Origin: Spirometra erinaceieuropaei | Lineage: Eukaryota; Platyhelminthes; Cestoda; Diphyllobothriidea; Diphyllobothriidae | NCBI GenBank assembly: GCA_902702965.1 | Contig: CACRXP010000396.1 | Span: 1-64,000, forward strand | Direction of reading: 5' to 3' | DNA: 64,000 nt | Shown: one piece after another, positions 21,815 to 32,800 of the stretch | How the letters are laid out: every line of letters begins with the position of its first letter | Numbering within the stretch: position 1 is the first letter of the stretch | Program-made: the position numbers and the translations under genes | The notes under the pieces: model-generated | What the model saw: the letters and a program-made list of their open reading frames with translations, nothing else | The model's database searches: none | Told to the model about the DNA's origin: nothing

Positions 21815-22570
21815 GGCATCTCAAGAAATATAATTTGAAATCAAAAACGTTCTTTGGGAAAGGGAGAAAACTTTATTGAGTAAATTTTTGACGTCGGTTC
21901 CCCGTGTCGTCGTCAGACTAGAGTAAATGTGCTGAAAACAATTAAAATTTCAAACGTGCTACAAAATCAATACTCATTTGGTGCCTCAGCTAGTAAGCTG
22001 CCGTCGTATGTGTCAGTCCGTATTGATCGGCTTTCGTCTCTTCCACTTTTCTCTGAGATTCTTGTACGTGGCATCTAACTCGATATGCCTGTTGATGCAT
22101 GACTCATCGGAGTGCACGTCTTCAAGAAACTCTCGGCCACGAACATCAACTTGCAGTCAAGAGGCGAGACCACTTGTCTCAAATGGCCATGCACACTCTT
22201 GATACTGGGCACAATTTCACATGGGACAAAACTCGCATCGTCGGAGTTTGCCCATCTAAAAAAGGCCGAGAGTTTCTTGAACCCATGCACTCCGATGAGT
22301 CATGCATCGACAGGCATATCGAGTTAGATGCCACGTACACGAATCTCAGAGAAAAGTGGAAGAGACGAAAGCCGATCAATACGGACTGACACGTACGACG
22401 GCAGCTTACTAGCTGAGGCACCAAATGAGTATTGATTTTGTAGCACGTTTGAAATTTTAATTGTTTTCAGCACATTTACTCTAGTCTGACGACGACACGG
22501 GGAACCGACGTCGAAAATTTACTTAATAAAGTTTTCTCCCTTTCCCAAAGAACGTTTTTGATTTCAATAT
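21815..22570. mobile_element. Palindromic PLE family C copy with two inverted 3' ends
   Basis: The right part (plus) has a frame at 22099-22389 encoding EHQLAVKRRDHLSQMAMHTLDTGHNF onward, the region distal to a GIY-YIG core. The family tail follows with CTGACGA at 22486-22492, a hairpin, GAAAA at 22513 and AATAAA at 22525-22530. The left arm (21815-22140) is an almost perfect reverse complement of 22263-22570, carrying the same protein end and tail on the minus strand (TCGTCAG at 21910-21916, TTTATT at 21872-21877). Only about 120 bp (22141-22262) is not duplicated. No full nuclease or reverse transcriptase is present. The structure is one 3' segment joined head to head with itself. Confidence 0.8.
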
Positions 22571-22574
22571 AATA

Positions 22575-23225
22575 TATATATGTAAATTGAAAAACAGGCA
22601 TCCCAAGAAATATAATTTGAAAGGTGAAGTTCTTTGGGAAACAGCAAAATTTTATTGTGAATTTTCGAGATTGGTTCCCCAGCTCGTCTTCAGACAACGG
22701 GTGTGCAAAAACAATGAACTTTTAGACTGAGTCTAGCAAAAGGAGTCCATGATTGGTTAAGGTTGTCATCTCGGGATTGGCTGACTCAGTTTGAATCTGT
22801 CCTTAACGATTTTGTATGTGGCATCTAAATCGATATGCCGGTTGATGCATGCCTCATCTGAGTGCATTGCCTCCAGGAATTCGCGGCCTTTTTTTGTTTG
22901 GCAGGCGCCAACAATGCGAGTGTTCTCCCATGCGAATTTATGCCCAGTGTCTAGTAAATGCATGGCCACCATGGATAGATGGTCGCGTCTCTTCACCGCT
23001 AACTGATGCTCAGGTATACGGGTTGAGACAGATTTCCCAGTTTGGCCACAATAAACGGCATCACATATGTGTATGTGTAGAGTAACATTACCGACAAATT
23101 TATTTTGTCGATATTTCGCGATGATTCGCGTCTGGTTTTTGGGCTCGAGAGCAAGGGCCTCGAGACACAACAAGGCAAGTAAGTTCCGTAGCACGATCGG
23201 CGAGCGTTCTCCTATCATTATATAT
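22575..23225 (-). mobile_element. PLE family C copy fused to SINE sequence
   Basis: The minus-strand frame 22766-23218 encodes AVYCGQTGKSVSTRIPEHQL, a GIY-YIG-like core with the YIG half as YCG. This is followed by VKRRDHLSMVAMHLLDTGHKF and a C-terminal domain closely matching 22099-22389. The first ~45 residues derive from SINE sequence (GAACGCTCGCCGATCG and CTCTCGAGCCC modules), not from a PLE. The tail carries CTGAAGA (TCTTCAG at 22687-22693), a GAG..CUC hairpin, GAAAA and AATAAA (22651-22656). The first half of the GIY motif and all of the reverse transcriptase are absent. Confidence 0.7.
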
Positions 23226-23239
23226 ATGCAGAAATAGAT

Positions 23240-23400
23240 TGCCTGTAATGGCTGTTTCTAACGTTTTAGTCGCTGTCAGCCACCCAAACCGAACCTCGAA
23301 GTGTGCGGCCCTCGAGGCTCGGATCCGCGACCTGTTGATTAGAATTCTAACGCCCTAACCGTTGAGTCATCGACATCGCAACAGGCCCGTTGCCGGCTAT
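23240..23400 (-). repeat. tRNA-derived SINE fragment
   Basis: On the minus strand a tRNA-like head is present, with GTTGATTAGAATTCTAACG on the plus strand near 23334. GAACCTCGAAGTGTG and GTCGCTGTCAGCCA body modules precede it. Diverged and truncated. Confidence 0.6.
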
Positions 23401-23754
23401 TGCAGACAAAGGAAAACCCAAATAGACAGGGGATACCGACACCTGGGTTACCAAACCTGATCAATGCGTGTTAGGTAGTCCAGCGTCCTCTCATTTAACC
23501 ACTGGACCATTTTCCTCTCGGTTGTGACCAAAATATAAACTATGATAGAGGGGAACTCACCGATCAGATTAAGATACTTGCTCATCGTGTCATGCCTTTG
23601 GACTCAGTTTAGAGCCCTCAGAGGCAGTTGCAGTCCTTGAAATTCCAACTACACTGTAAAGAAACAACCTTTTAGGTCCAGGATTCTGCGAGAAGAATGA
23701 TCATAGCTTATTCCAGCTCGCACTTCTAAAACATCCTTGCATTTTTTTACTGGT

Positions 23755-24275
23755 GTTGTGACGCTCACCGATCGTTCTTACGGAACTCACTCGTTCCGCT
23801 GTGCCTTAAGGGATCTCTCTCGAGCCCAACCAGCAGCCGCACAGCGGCGCGTGACAGAGGCATGGACTTCTAACTAACAGGCCGCGAGTTCGAGCCTCGA
23901 GTATTCCACACTTCAGGGTTGGGTATGGCTGGCTGGCGACGGCTAATAAGCCAGAAATGGCTATTCCAGTCTCCCTTGTCAGTGTCGGTAATAACATACT
24001 GCCTACATCATGCGCCGCTGTGCGGCTGCTGTTCGGGCTCGAAAGACAGCCCATAAAGCACAACGAAACGAATGAGTTCAGTAAGAACGATCGGTGAGCG
24101 CGCCCCTACAAGTGTATATTCCTGACCAAAAACCGAAAGGGCAACGGGCACTTGGACCAATGGTTAAAGGCGTGGACTTCTAACGAACAGGTCGCGAGTT
24201 CGAACCTGGCTGATGACGGCTAATAATCCAGAAATGGCCACTCCAGTCTCCCTTGTCTTTGTCGGTTATAACATT
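23755..24275 (+). repeat. SINE mosaic: inverted tail, full body and second partial copy
   Basis: 23755-23842 is the SINE tail in minus orientation, running up to CAGCCGCACAGCGGCGC. From there the sequence switches to a plus-strand copy (23843-24112) starting in the tRNA head. That copy has CGAGTTCGAGCC as its B box, the AGAAATGGCTATTCCAGTCT body and the CGATCGGTGAGCGC tail. A second partial plus copy follows (24120-24275). The switch point lies in the GC-rich, self-complementary block of the family. Confidence 0.7.
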
Positions 24276-25036
24276 TTTGCACTAAACAGATCAATCTGTC
24301 TAAATCGTTTTGGTATTCCCTGCTCCTCGTTCAGAACGTCAGGGATGTAGGACCGTAAAGAATAAATGACGTTTGAGATGCCCTCATATCACTGTCGTTT
24401 GAATAATTGGGGATCTTTGATAGGACTCCAACGTGTCCTTTATAAAAAAATATTTATTTATTTATTTATCATTCAATACCGAGCCTGCGTGTTACAATTG
24501 CAGAATTGCCAAGTGACTTGCAAATAAAATACAAATTTGCGTCTAATTGGTCAAATAAACTAACAATAAACTCTGATTTGCGGGAGACACGTGGTATACA
24601 AAAACGTAGTTTCACCAAATATATTTTATAAATAAGTCAGTACAAGCCACTTTCAAGTACTGCATCAGAATAGCTTCTCGCAGAACGAATCTGTCAGTTT
24701 CTTTCATGTGATTCGCCTACGCGCCTACATACAGAAGCCCAAGGTCACGCCTTTGATGACAGCCGCCAAAGTCAAGCAAAATCAAATTGCCAAGTCACCT
24801 AAATTGCGCCTTTGAGAGACAAATTAGCCTAGGCAACAGGCATTAGCTAAATTCAGTAAGGCATTGATCTCGGACTTCAATGGTCACTGTGACATCAAAT
24901 AAAAGAATAGCTGGGACCTCTCCTACCGCGTCCTAGTCTTCCTACATCCTCATTCATCTCCTGTCGACTTTCGCCGGTATAGTAGTCAATGCTGGATGAT
25001 GTTATAGCGCAAAGAATTAGCAAAAATAGCAGGATC
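24276..25036. other. Mostly unrecognised; (TTTA)n run at 24451-24470
   Basis: A TATTTATTTATTTATTTATC run could be a retroelement terminus, but no family body is recognisable next to it. Confidence 0.4.
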
Positions 25037-25337
25037 AGAGGTGATTATATAGCTGCGCCTGGGGTAAACAAACCCCGGCCACCTGTAATACGGGACCGGG
25101 TTGTAAATGGGATTTTTTACAGGCGGGATCGGGATTCGTAAAGGCGGCGAGGTCAATTAATTGTACGCGAACGAAAAGCTATTGGGAATGCACGGTTGTA
25201 CTTTGAGTGATTTAAAAGTAGTTGCCCTAACACCTAACCCTAACCCTAACCCCTAACTCAAAACTCTAACCCTAACACCCAATCTCAAACCCCAACAGTA
25301 TTGCGTCTATCAGGTGTGGCAACATAACCACATCTTA
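25037..25337. mobile_element. TIR element carrying a TTAGGG-like array (copy B)
   Basis: The left end GTGATTATATAGCTGCGCCT and right end CAGGTGTGGCAACATAACCA are inverted versions of the shared terminus. The internal C-rich tract (about 25227-25303) has runs of CCCTAA and CCCCTAA, so its G-rich strand is minus. Flank modules TAATACGGGACCGGG, GCTATTGGGAATGCACGGTT and CCCCAACAGTATT are shared with copy D at 61090-61407 and, reversed, with copies A and C. No coding. Confidence 0.75.
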
Positions 25338-25383
25338 CCGATTCACCTATGTGGGGCCACTGTGGTGGTATTGTTTTGTAAGT

Positions 25384-25765
25384 GCAGAAGAAGGGTCGAG
25401 CACCGAAACACTGTGTTTATTGTCCTGAGCTCTCAGACTCGTACAGGAGTCCATCGTCAGAGGTAGTGGCAGCAACAGAACAAGCTACAGTTATAAGGCA
25501 TGTAGGCCAATCATCGACCGACGACGTAAAACTGGAGGTGACTACGCAGGGCTCTGTACGCCGGCGCCAGATCGATAAGTCGATTAACCGAGTTCTCATC
25601 CGAGGCTCAGGCTTCAATTAATTCTCGGTCTGTTTTGTTTCCGGCGTGGGCGACTATTTTAGTGGCTGCGACGTTAAACTCGTAACCCTTTTCGTAGGTG
25701 AGGACGGCCACTTGTGATAATGCGTCGCCTCGTCTCACAGCCAGCTTATGTTCGTGTATTGTTTT
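25384..25765 (-). mobile_element. PLE family A, 3' fragment
   Basis: On the minus strand the tail has CTGACGA (TCGTCAG at 25454-25460), a GGACTC/GAGTCT hairpin, GAGA instead of GAAA, and AATAAA (25416-25421). The C-terminal coding region of the family A protein follows up to about 25765, interrupted by stops. The similarity stops abruptly where the HEHK-like motif would begin. Confidence 0.75.
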
Positions 25766-26612
25766 ATGATATTGAAACATTGTTTTCCCGAAAAAAAATG
25801 TGAACCAAGCGAAGACGATGAAAGGTGCCGGACGCTATGACGTCATAAAATGCCACCACCTCTTTTTCAACTGCATAGGGTCATTGCATATACAGAAGAT
25901 AAGGCAGACTGTTCAAGAAGAAAGCGACCTAGAGGGCTGCAAGGTGATTGGTAAATAAAACATGAACTGTTGGTCTGACATACAAGTAAGTGCAGTGAGG
26001 GTGGGAGGGAGGAGCTCAGGTGGCAGCGAAGAACTCCTCGGACGTGCTTATGGCCGCACATCACGTGACAGGAGTCAGTTATTGGGGGGAGGGGGCGAGG
26101 AGTAAGAGGATGGGAGAGGGAATAGGGTTATTTCCGTTATTGATCCTTATCATGGTAGTGAGGGATTGATCGGCTGATCTAACTGCTTACATAGTTCCCG
26201 CCTTCTCCTCTGTATTGCAGCGGCCTCCGAAAAGCATAGGTGGTATCTAGTCGTTGACCGAAGAAGGACTAGAATGCGGTCATTGGATCTACTAGGCGCT
26301 TCGTAATTAAACCCCTGGATACCTAACTTTCGGCCCTCAACACCCATTTCGGCATATGTTCAGCTGCCCGAGTTGTCAGCTGTCTTTGCGTGCGCCCCGT
26401 GTACTTGGATACGCAACTATGCAAACAGGATGCCTGTAGTTGGCCTACTTGGAATGGCCGTTGTAAGGCTTAGGAACAAAAAGTTTGAAAAGTTTGACTG
26501 ATGGCTGCATTCCCTTCACTAGCTGCTTCTCTCCCTCACCATGCCCACCCGCAAATCAGACCAACAGTTCATGTTCTATCTACCTATCACGTTTCATTCC
26601 TCTGGTTTTTTA
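25766..26612. other. No recognised feature
   Basis: G-rich simple stretches on the plus strand near 25996-26125. Short frames only. Confidence 0.4.
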
Positions 26613-26614
26613 TA

Positions 26615-26755
26615 TGCAGTATGGTATTACCGACAAGGACAAGGGAGACTGGAATTACCATTTCTGACTTACTAGCCGTCGTCAGCCAGTCACACCTAAA
26701 CTCCGAAGTGTGGAGTACCCGAGGCTCGAAATCTTACGAAGTGATCGTACGCGGT
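26615..26755 (-). repeat. tRNA-derived SINE body fragment
   Basis: GGTATTACCGACAAGGACAA, GGGAGACTGGAATTACCATT and TAGCCGTCGTCAGCCAGTCA are the minus-strand SINE body, ending in the CCGAGGCTCGAAATCTT part of a decayed B-box region. Confidence 0.65.
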
Positions 26756-27360
26756 CGAATAAGATATCACAATACTTCACGACTTCTTTAAATCCTAATA
26801 ATGCATCGCCTTTTGTGGTATTATAAAAATCTGCTTTTCATCGCATACCATATTTCGCGTCAAAAATATTCGATTCCAACTGGCAAAATCTGCGACCTCA
26901 AAACGTATCATTCGTCAATGTTAATCAACCCGTGCGTGCAAAATAGGCAAAGCCTTTGTCTTTCTCCATCGCATTTGGACGAAAAATAAACCCCTATTTG
27001 TAACTCGACAAAGGTTTCTCTGCAATCGGTCTCCACCAGATAATTTTAATTGGACGTGTGGATAAACCGCAACTTTGCAGGATGATTTAATAATTACTGC
27101 CGAAAATTCATAAATCCGACCGGTTTTACTGGCTCAGAAAGGCCCCTTGCAGAGAAGGATGTTGACCATAAATCGGACAGGAGCAGCCGAACATCTCTGC
27201 GACAGACTTAGATTACTTCCGCCAAAAATACCAACCGCGAAAATTAAGTTGACCTTGATCGCCGGAGTTATTTTTTTATTTATCCGAACTTTCGAAGTCT
27301 GAGATAAAAACGGCAACGCAGCAAGCGATAATCAACTACCTGTGACGCCATTCTGGAGGA
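26756..27360. other. No recognised feature
   Basis: Short frames on both strands, no shared repeats. Confidence 0.4.
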
Positions 27361-27364
27361 AACC

Positions 27365-27575
27365 GAACAGTACTCCGTATGCTGGCTCCAGATCGAAACG
27401 TCGCTTGACTGAGTTCTGGTCCGAGGCCCATGTTTCAATCGATTCGCGGCTCATCTTGCTCTGGGCCTGCGTGAAAATATAATCTTGGAGGGGAGGTCAA
27501 ACTCCTGACCTGTTGTGTGGGCAGTCACTTGTGATAACCCCACATCGTAACGTATAGCTAGCTCATGTGTGATTC
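27365..27575 (-). mobile_element. Degenerate PLE family A coding fragment
   Basis: CTGGCTCCAGATCGAAACGT, GAGTTCTGGTCCGAGGCCCA and GGCAGTCACTTGTGATAA align with 25545-25740 and 44290-44455. It is the minus-strand end of the family A protein, much decayed and without a tail motif. Confidence 0.5.
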
Positions 27576-27609
27576 TAGCATGATTTCAGTCTGAGTTGCG
27601 TGATTACAG

Positions 27610-28130
27610 GGTAATTTAGGCACAGGATGCGATAAAGCACGGTAGACTGTTCACTGGGATTTGATCTGCTCCAGTTCTCGTTAATTCGACGGATTTAGTG
27701 ACAATTCTGTGCCCTGGCAGTTCTCTCACGCCTAGTTGAAGGCCGATAGATGTGCTCGCGCTCCCGCTGGGTATACAAGTCTTAAGCACGGCTGTCCAGC
27801 CACCCTCGTCTTTCTGACCCGTTGTGGTGCTGTTATTGGTTAAAACCCTGGTCATTTGCTGTGTGAACCAGGGGATGTGGTGGCACGCCTAGGTGCGGGT
27901 TCGGCCGTGCCATTCACCTGCGTCCTCTCCCGCCTTCGTTCTTATTGACTCTGTCTTGACATCGGGTCCAGGTGGGGAGTGGAAGGAGAGAGAGTGCGGT
28001 AGATGCTATGCAAGTCTACATTCACCGTAAACTAATTCACGCGCAAGTCGCCGTGCGTGCTCCATCTAGTTGTGTTGCACTCGGTGGACATCGTTGAAAT
28101 CGACGGTGGAACTTGTCGCTCGGAGATAGT
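27610..28130 (+). mobile_element. LINE-tail / SINE-like copy, subfamily 2
   Basis: Its second half (from about 27840) matches the RTE-like LINE 3' end: CCCTGGTCATTTGCTGTGTG, CTGTCTTGACATCGGG, AGATGCTATGCAAGTCTAC and CGGTGGACATCGTTG. Its first half (CGGCTGTCCAGCCACCCTCG, then CTTTCTGACCCG) is not in the LINE at 29225-34535 but is shared, reversed, with 54255-54690. That suggests a subfamily with a different 5' part. Confidence 0.6.
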
Positions 28131-29224
28131 TCTGAGTGCGTTCCCAGGCCACTTGAATATCCAGTGATGTTATTCTTTGCTTCTTATGCTTCCAGGGTTC
28201 GACTAGTCTTTGCATGTCCGCATTCAATGGATAAAATGTTAAGGTAAATTATTATAGGGGTAATCAATATCTGGCATTCATTATAGTGAAAAGTAAAAAG
28301 CGAATTCAATGCTTCGACATAGCAAATTTGACATAAGATAAATGTAGATACTGTTTGCACACGGAACATCCACAACTTGCATTTTTATCGTTTAAACACA
28401 GTTTCTATCGGTGTGGAAATAAAAATGTTGTCCTATCGGCTGTCAGCATTTGTTGACAGAGATATAACACAATGACTTCACTTGACTTTTCAATGTTACC
28501 CCTTGACGTAGCATGTACCTGAAAGTTCGCTTTCGTCTGTAGCTGACATTGCTGTACAAAGAGGCGAAAGTTGTTTTCATTAAATGCAAACCTCGCTAAT
28601 TTCCCGCCAGTCTTAGCCGCGTCCCGAGGACCGATCTGAATTTTCCTTGACAAGACAGGTTTTTATGTCATTTTCAGACAGCCCACATAGGGGGAAGAAT
28701 GGCTATTGTGGAAACCAGAAAGACCAATGTCGCATCAACTGCCATTGAAATGTATGCTTCTGATTATAGCTCAGTACGTTTAAGACTAATAGACTATGCC
28801 TTTAAAAACTTCATTTGAAACCGTAAATACGATATTAAAGTTCAAACAAACATGCGGTTGCAGGGAAAATTCTTAGACATACGATGACAAGACAGTATTT
28901 TTGCTGAATAGTAACTAATGAATTATTTAAAGGCATGATTTGGTTGGGTTGGGATTTAATTTTCTCCTTTTCAGCTACGTGGTGAATTTGCTGGGGGCAA
29001 AATTGAACTGCTTGCAGCCTAATGAAAGCATACAGCAGATTTCACCAAATTCAGCCAAATATTTTTACAGTTAATCACTTAATACGTTTACTCCTAATAA
29101 AAACGTTATCTATCAAAAAGTCGCCAAAGCTTCACTTATCGTACACTTGTATAACGTCGGCCCTTGGTACGATTCTCCAGTTGTGTGCTAACCTTGTGCA
29201 AATTCCAGTATATTTTCCTAAAGG
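28131..29224. other. No recognised feature
   Basis: AT-rich DNA left of the LINE insertion. Frames at 28184-28375 and 28405-28653 (minus) are unsupported. Confidence 0.4.
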
Positions 29225-29252
29225 GGTGTAGGGGTGTCAGCGGTGGGTTCAC

Positions 29253-29801
29253 GTGATGGTCGCGGTGGTCGCTCACTTGCTTGCAGGTGAGACTGCGCCT
29301 AGCGTCCACTTGCTGACACTCAACTCTCACCTGTGGCTCCACGTAGCTGGACTCTGCTCAGCGGCCACACCCCGGGCAACCGTCTCGACCGGCGGGCTAA
29401 ACCAGGTGAGGGGGCCCTGTGCGCTGTGCCGTGTGCACAGGGTTTGCGGATTCCGCTGGATGGAAGGTCGGATGGAACCTTGCGTCGGCACCGTCGTGAC
29501 GTGGTTCGTCTCTGCACGCCGCTGGACAGCCGGTGACGGGATGGATCTCCACATCGACATTGCCTTGACGCGCCCACCTACGCCGTCGGAGACCGCGGCT
29601 TACGGCGAATTCGAGTCGCTCTCCACTACAACCCGAAGTCGTGGTCCCATAGTGGAGTTCGGCCGTGCCACATCGGCACATGGCAGCCCTATTCAGGGAT
29701 GGCACTGCCAGCCCCCACGAGGGGAAGGATCTCGAAAAGGTGGCCTAAACATTGCTGGGTACCACGCCGTCTCCAGGCTAGCCAGGGCCGCAGACGTCTA
29801 A
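29253..29801 (+). CDS. Possible ORF1 or 5' leader frame of the LINE, 182 aa
   Basis: An open frame starting MMVAVVAHLLAGE and ending in LARAADV lies upstream of, and overlaps by about 20 bases, the open stretch that becomes the endonuclease/reverse transcriptase frame. I see no nucleic-acid-binding motif typical of LINE ORF1 proteins. The internally deleted relative at 35160-36525 retains traces of the same 5' DNA. It may be a genuine ORF1, a leader peptide or just GC-rich untranslated sequence. Confidence 0.3.
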   Translation: MMVAVVAHLLAGETAPSVHLLTLNSHLWLHVAGLCSAATPRATVSTGGLNQVRGPCALCRVHRVCGFRWMEGRMEPCVGTVVTWFVSARRWTAGDGMDLHIDIALTRPPTPSETAAYGEFESLSTTTRSRGPIVEFGRATSAHGSPIQGWHCQPPRGEGSRKGGLNIAGYHAVSRLARAADV

Positions 29802-32800
29802 TCATGGTCGAAACAATCAAAATCGAAACAACAACAATACCAATAACAACAACAACAACAACCATACTCATTCTCCTCATCCTACCTCTTCTTCCTCTTC
29901 CTCTGCCTATTCTTCTGCCCATTCTTCTCCTTCGTCACCTTCTTCTCCATCTCCTTCCCGTCGCCCCACTCGCTGTCACCAGACTGGCAGGGTGAGCTCG
30001 CTCACTCTGGCAGCCTGGAATGTTCGTTCCCTTTTAGACAATCCGAGGAGCAACCGACCGGAACGGAGGACGGCGCTAGTGGCACGAGAACTGGCGCGCT
30101 ACAAGGTGGACATCGCCGCACTCAGCGAGACCTGATTCTCCGAACAACGCCAACTGGAAGAGGTGGGTGCCGGCTACACCTTCCTCTGGAGCGGTCGACC
30201 CAGGGCAGAGCGACGGGACGCGGGTGTCGCCTTCGCCATCCGAAACGACATCGTGGGACGACTGCCCTGTTTGCCGCAGGGCATCAACGATCGCCTGATG
30301 AGCCTCCGCCTGCCTCTCCGGGGAGGCAAATTCGCCACCATCATCAGCGCCTACGCTCCGACGATGACCAACCCCGACGCCGTCAGAGACAAATTCTACG
30401 AGGACCTGCACGCCCTCTTGGCGACTGTTTCGAAGGCGGACAAGTTGATTGTCCTTGGTGACTTCAACGCCCGCGTCGGCACGGACCATACTGCCTGGAG
30501 AGGAGTGCTGGGTCCCCACGGTCTCCGCGGCTCAAACGACAATGGTCTGCTGCTTCTCCGCACCTGCGCAAAACAACGCCTCATCCTGACGAACATCTTC
30601 TTCTGTCTGCCGGAGCGAGAGAAGGCCACCTGGAGGCATCCTCGGTCGCGCCAGTGGCACCTGCTGGACTATGTCCTCGTCCGGAGGCGAGATCAGCGGG
30701 ACGTGCTGGTGACGAAGGCGATCGCGGGTGCTGACGGGTGGACCGACCATCGCCGCGTCATCTCGAAGATGCGTATTCGCCTACAGCCTCGCATGAGACC
30801 ACAAGGTAAGCGACCCCCAGGTAAGCTGAATGTTGCCTTGTTGTCTTTGCCCGCTCACCATCTTCATTTCAGCAATGAGCTAGCTCAAAGGCTAGACAAC
30901 CTTCCTATCGCTGCCGACGCCGCTGCCGAGAACGCCTCCGTGGAGAACCGCTGGTGTCAACTGCGAGACACGGTCCAGTCGACGACGCTCGCCGTCCTCG
31001 GTCGCGCTCCCCGCCAACACCAGGATTGTTTCGACGACAACGACGCCGTCATCAGAAATCTGCTAGCTGAGAAGAACCGCCTACACAAAGCCTACGTAGA
31101 TCACCCCACTGATGCCACCAAAGCTGCCTTCTACCGCAGTCGCCGCCAACTTCAACAACGACTGCGCGAGATGCAGGACGCCTGGACCGCTCGCAAAGCT
31201 GAGGAGATTCAGGGCTACGCGGACCGCAACGAATGGAAGAACTTCTTCTCTGCGATCAAAGCTGTCTACGGTCCGCCGACAAAGGGCACTGCTCCTCTCC
31301 TCAGCGCCGACGGCAACACTCTCCTGACTGAGAAGACGCAAATCCTGCAGCGATGGGCCGAGCATTTCCGAGGCGTCCTCAACCGCCCCTCCGTCATCTC
31401 CGACGCCGCCATCGAGCGTTTGCCGCAGGTGGAGACCAACGTGGACCTCGACCTCCCGCCATCTCTCCAGGAGACCATCAGGGCCGTGCAGCAGCTCTCC
31501 AGCGGGAAAGCACCCGGATCGGACGCAATCCCTGCTGAGGTCTACAAGCACGGAGGTCCCCAACTGATGGATCAGCTGACTGCGCTCTTCCAAGAAATGT
31601 GGCGTCAAGGTGAAGTCCCGCAAGATTTCAAAGATGCAACCATCGTGCATCTCTACAAGCGCAAAGAGAATCGCCAAGTCTGCGACAATCATCGCGGCAT
31701 CTCCCTATTGAACATCGCCGGGAAGATCTTCGCCCGCATCCTTCTCAACCGCCTCAATAACCATATGGAACAGGGCCTTCTGCCGGAAAGCCAATGCGGC
31801 TTCCGTCGTCATCGTGGGACCACGGATATGATCTTCGCCGCCCGTCAACTTCAGGAGAAGTGTCAGGAGATGCGGACCCACCTGTACTCTACCTTTGTGG
31901 ACCTGACGAAAGCCTTCGACACGGTGAATCGTGAAGGACTGTGGAAGATCATGCAGAAATTCGGCTGTCCGGAGCGATTCACTCAGATGGTGCGTCAGCT
32001 GCACGACGGTATGATGGCGCGAGTCACGGACAACGGAGCTGTCTCAGAGGCATTCGCAGTGACCAATGGAGTGAAGCAGGGCTGCGTACTGGCGCCTACC
32101 CTCTTCAGTCTTATGTTCTCTGCCATGCTGATGGACGCCTACCGCGACGAACGCCCCGGGATCCGCATCGCCTACAGGACGGACGGTCACCTGCTGAATC
32201 AACGGCGGATGCACTTCCAATCGCGCGTATCCACAACCACCGTTCACGAAGTCCTCTTCGCTGACGACTGCGCCCTGAACACCACCTCGGAAGAGGAGAT
32301 TCAACGGAGCATGGACCTATTCTCCGCCGCCTGCGAGAACTTCGGTCTGGTCATCAACACACAGAAGACGGTGGTGATGCACCAACCGCCACCCAACTCA
32401 GCCACAGCCCCCAACGCGCCGCCGCAAATCAGCGTGAACGGAACCCAACGGCAGGTGGTGGAGGACTTCCCGTACCTGGGCAGTACTCTCTCCCGCAACA
32501 CCAAGATCGACGACGAAGTCGCCAACAGGATCTCGAAAGTTAGTCAAGCCTTCGGTCGCCTCCAAAGCACAGTTTGGAATCGCCACGCTCTTCATCTGAG
32601 CACCAAGCTGAAGATGTACAAGGCCGTCATCCTGCCGACACTACTGTATGGAGCGGAGACTTGGATGGTGTACGCAAAGCAGGCACTTCGTCTGAACCAC
32701 TTCCACCTCAGTTGTCTTCGTCGCATCCTGAGGCTGAAGTGGCAGGATCGAATCCCCGACACTGATGTGCTGGAACGGACGGGAATCCTCAGCATCTACG

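Noticed and set aside
29689..29995. Open frames with Thr/Ile/Leu-rich or Val/Ile-rich repeats on both strands
   Set aside because: They are translations of the CAA/AAC and CTT/TCC simple sequence in the LINE 5' part, in the wrong frames.
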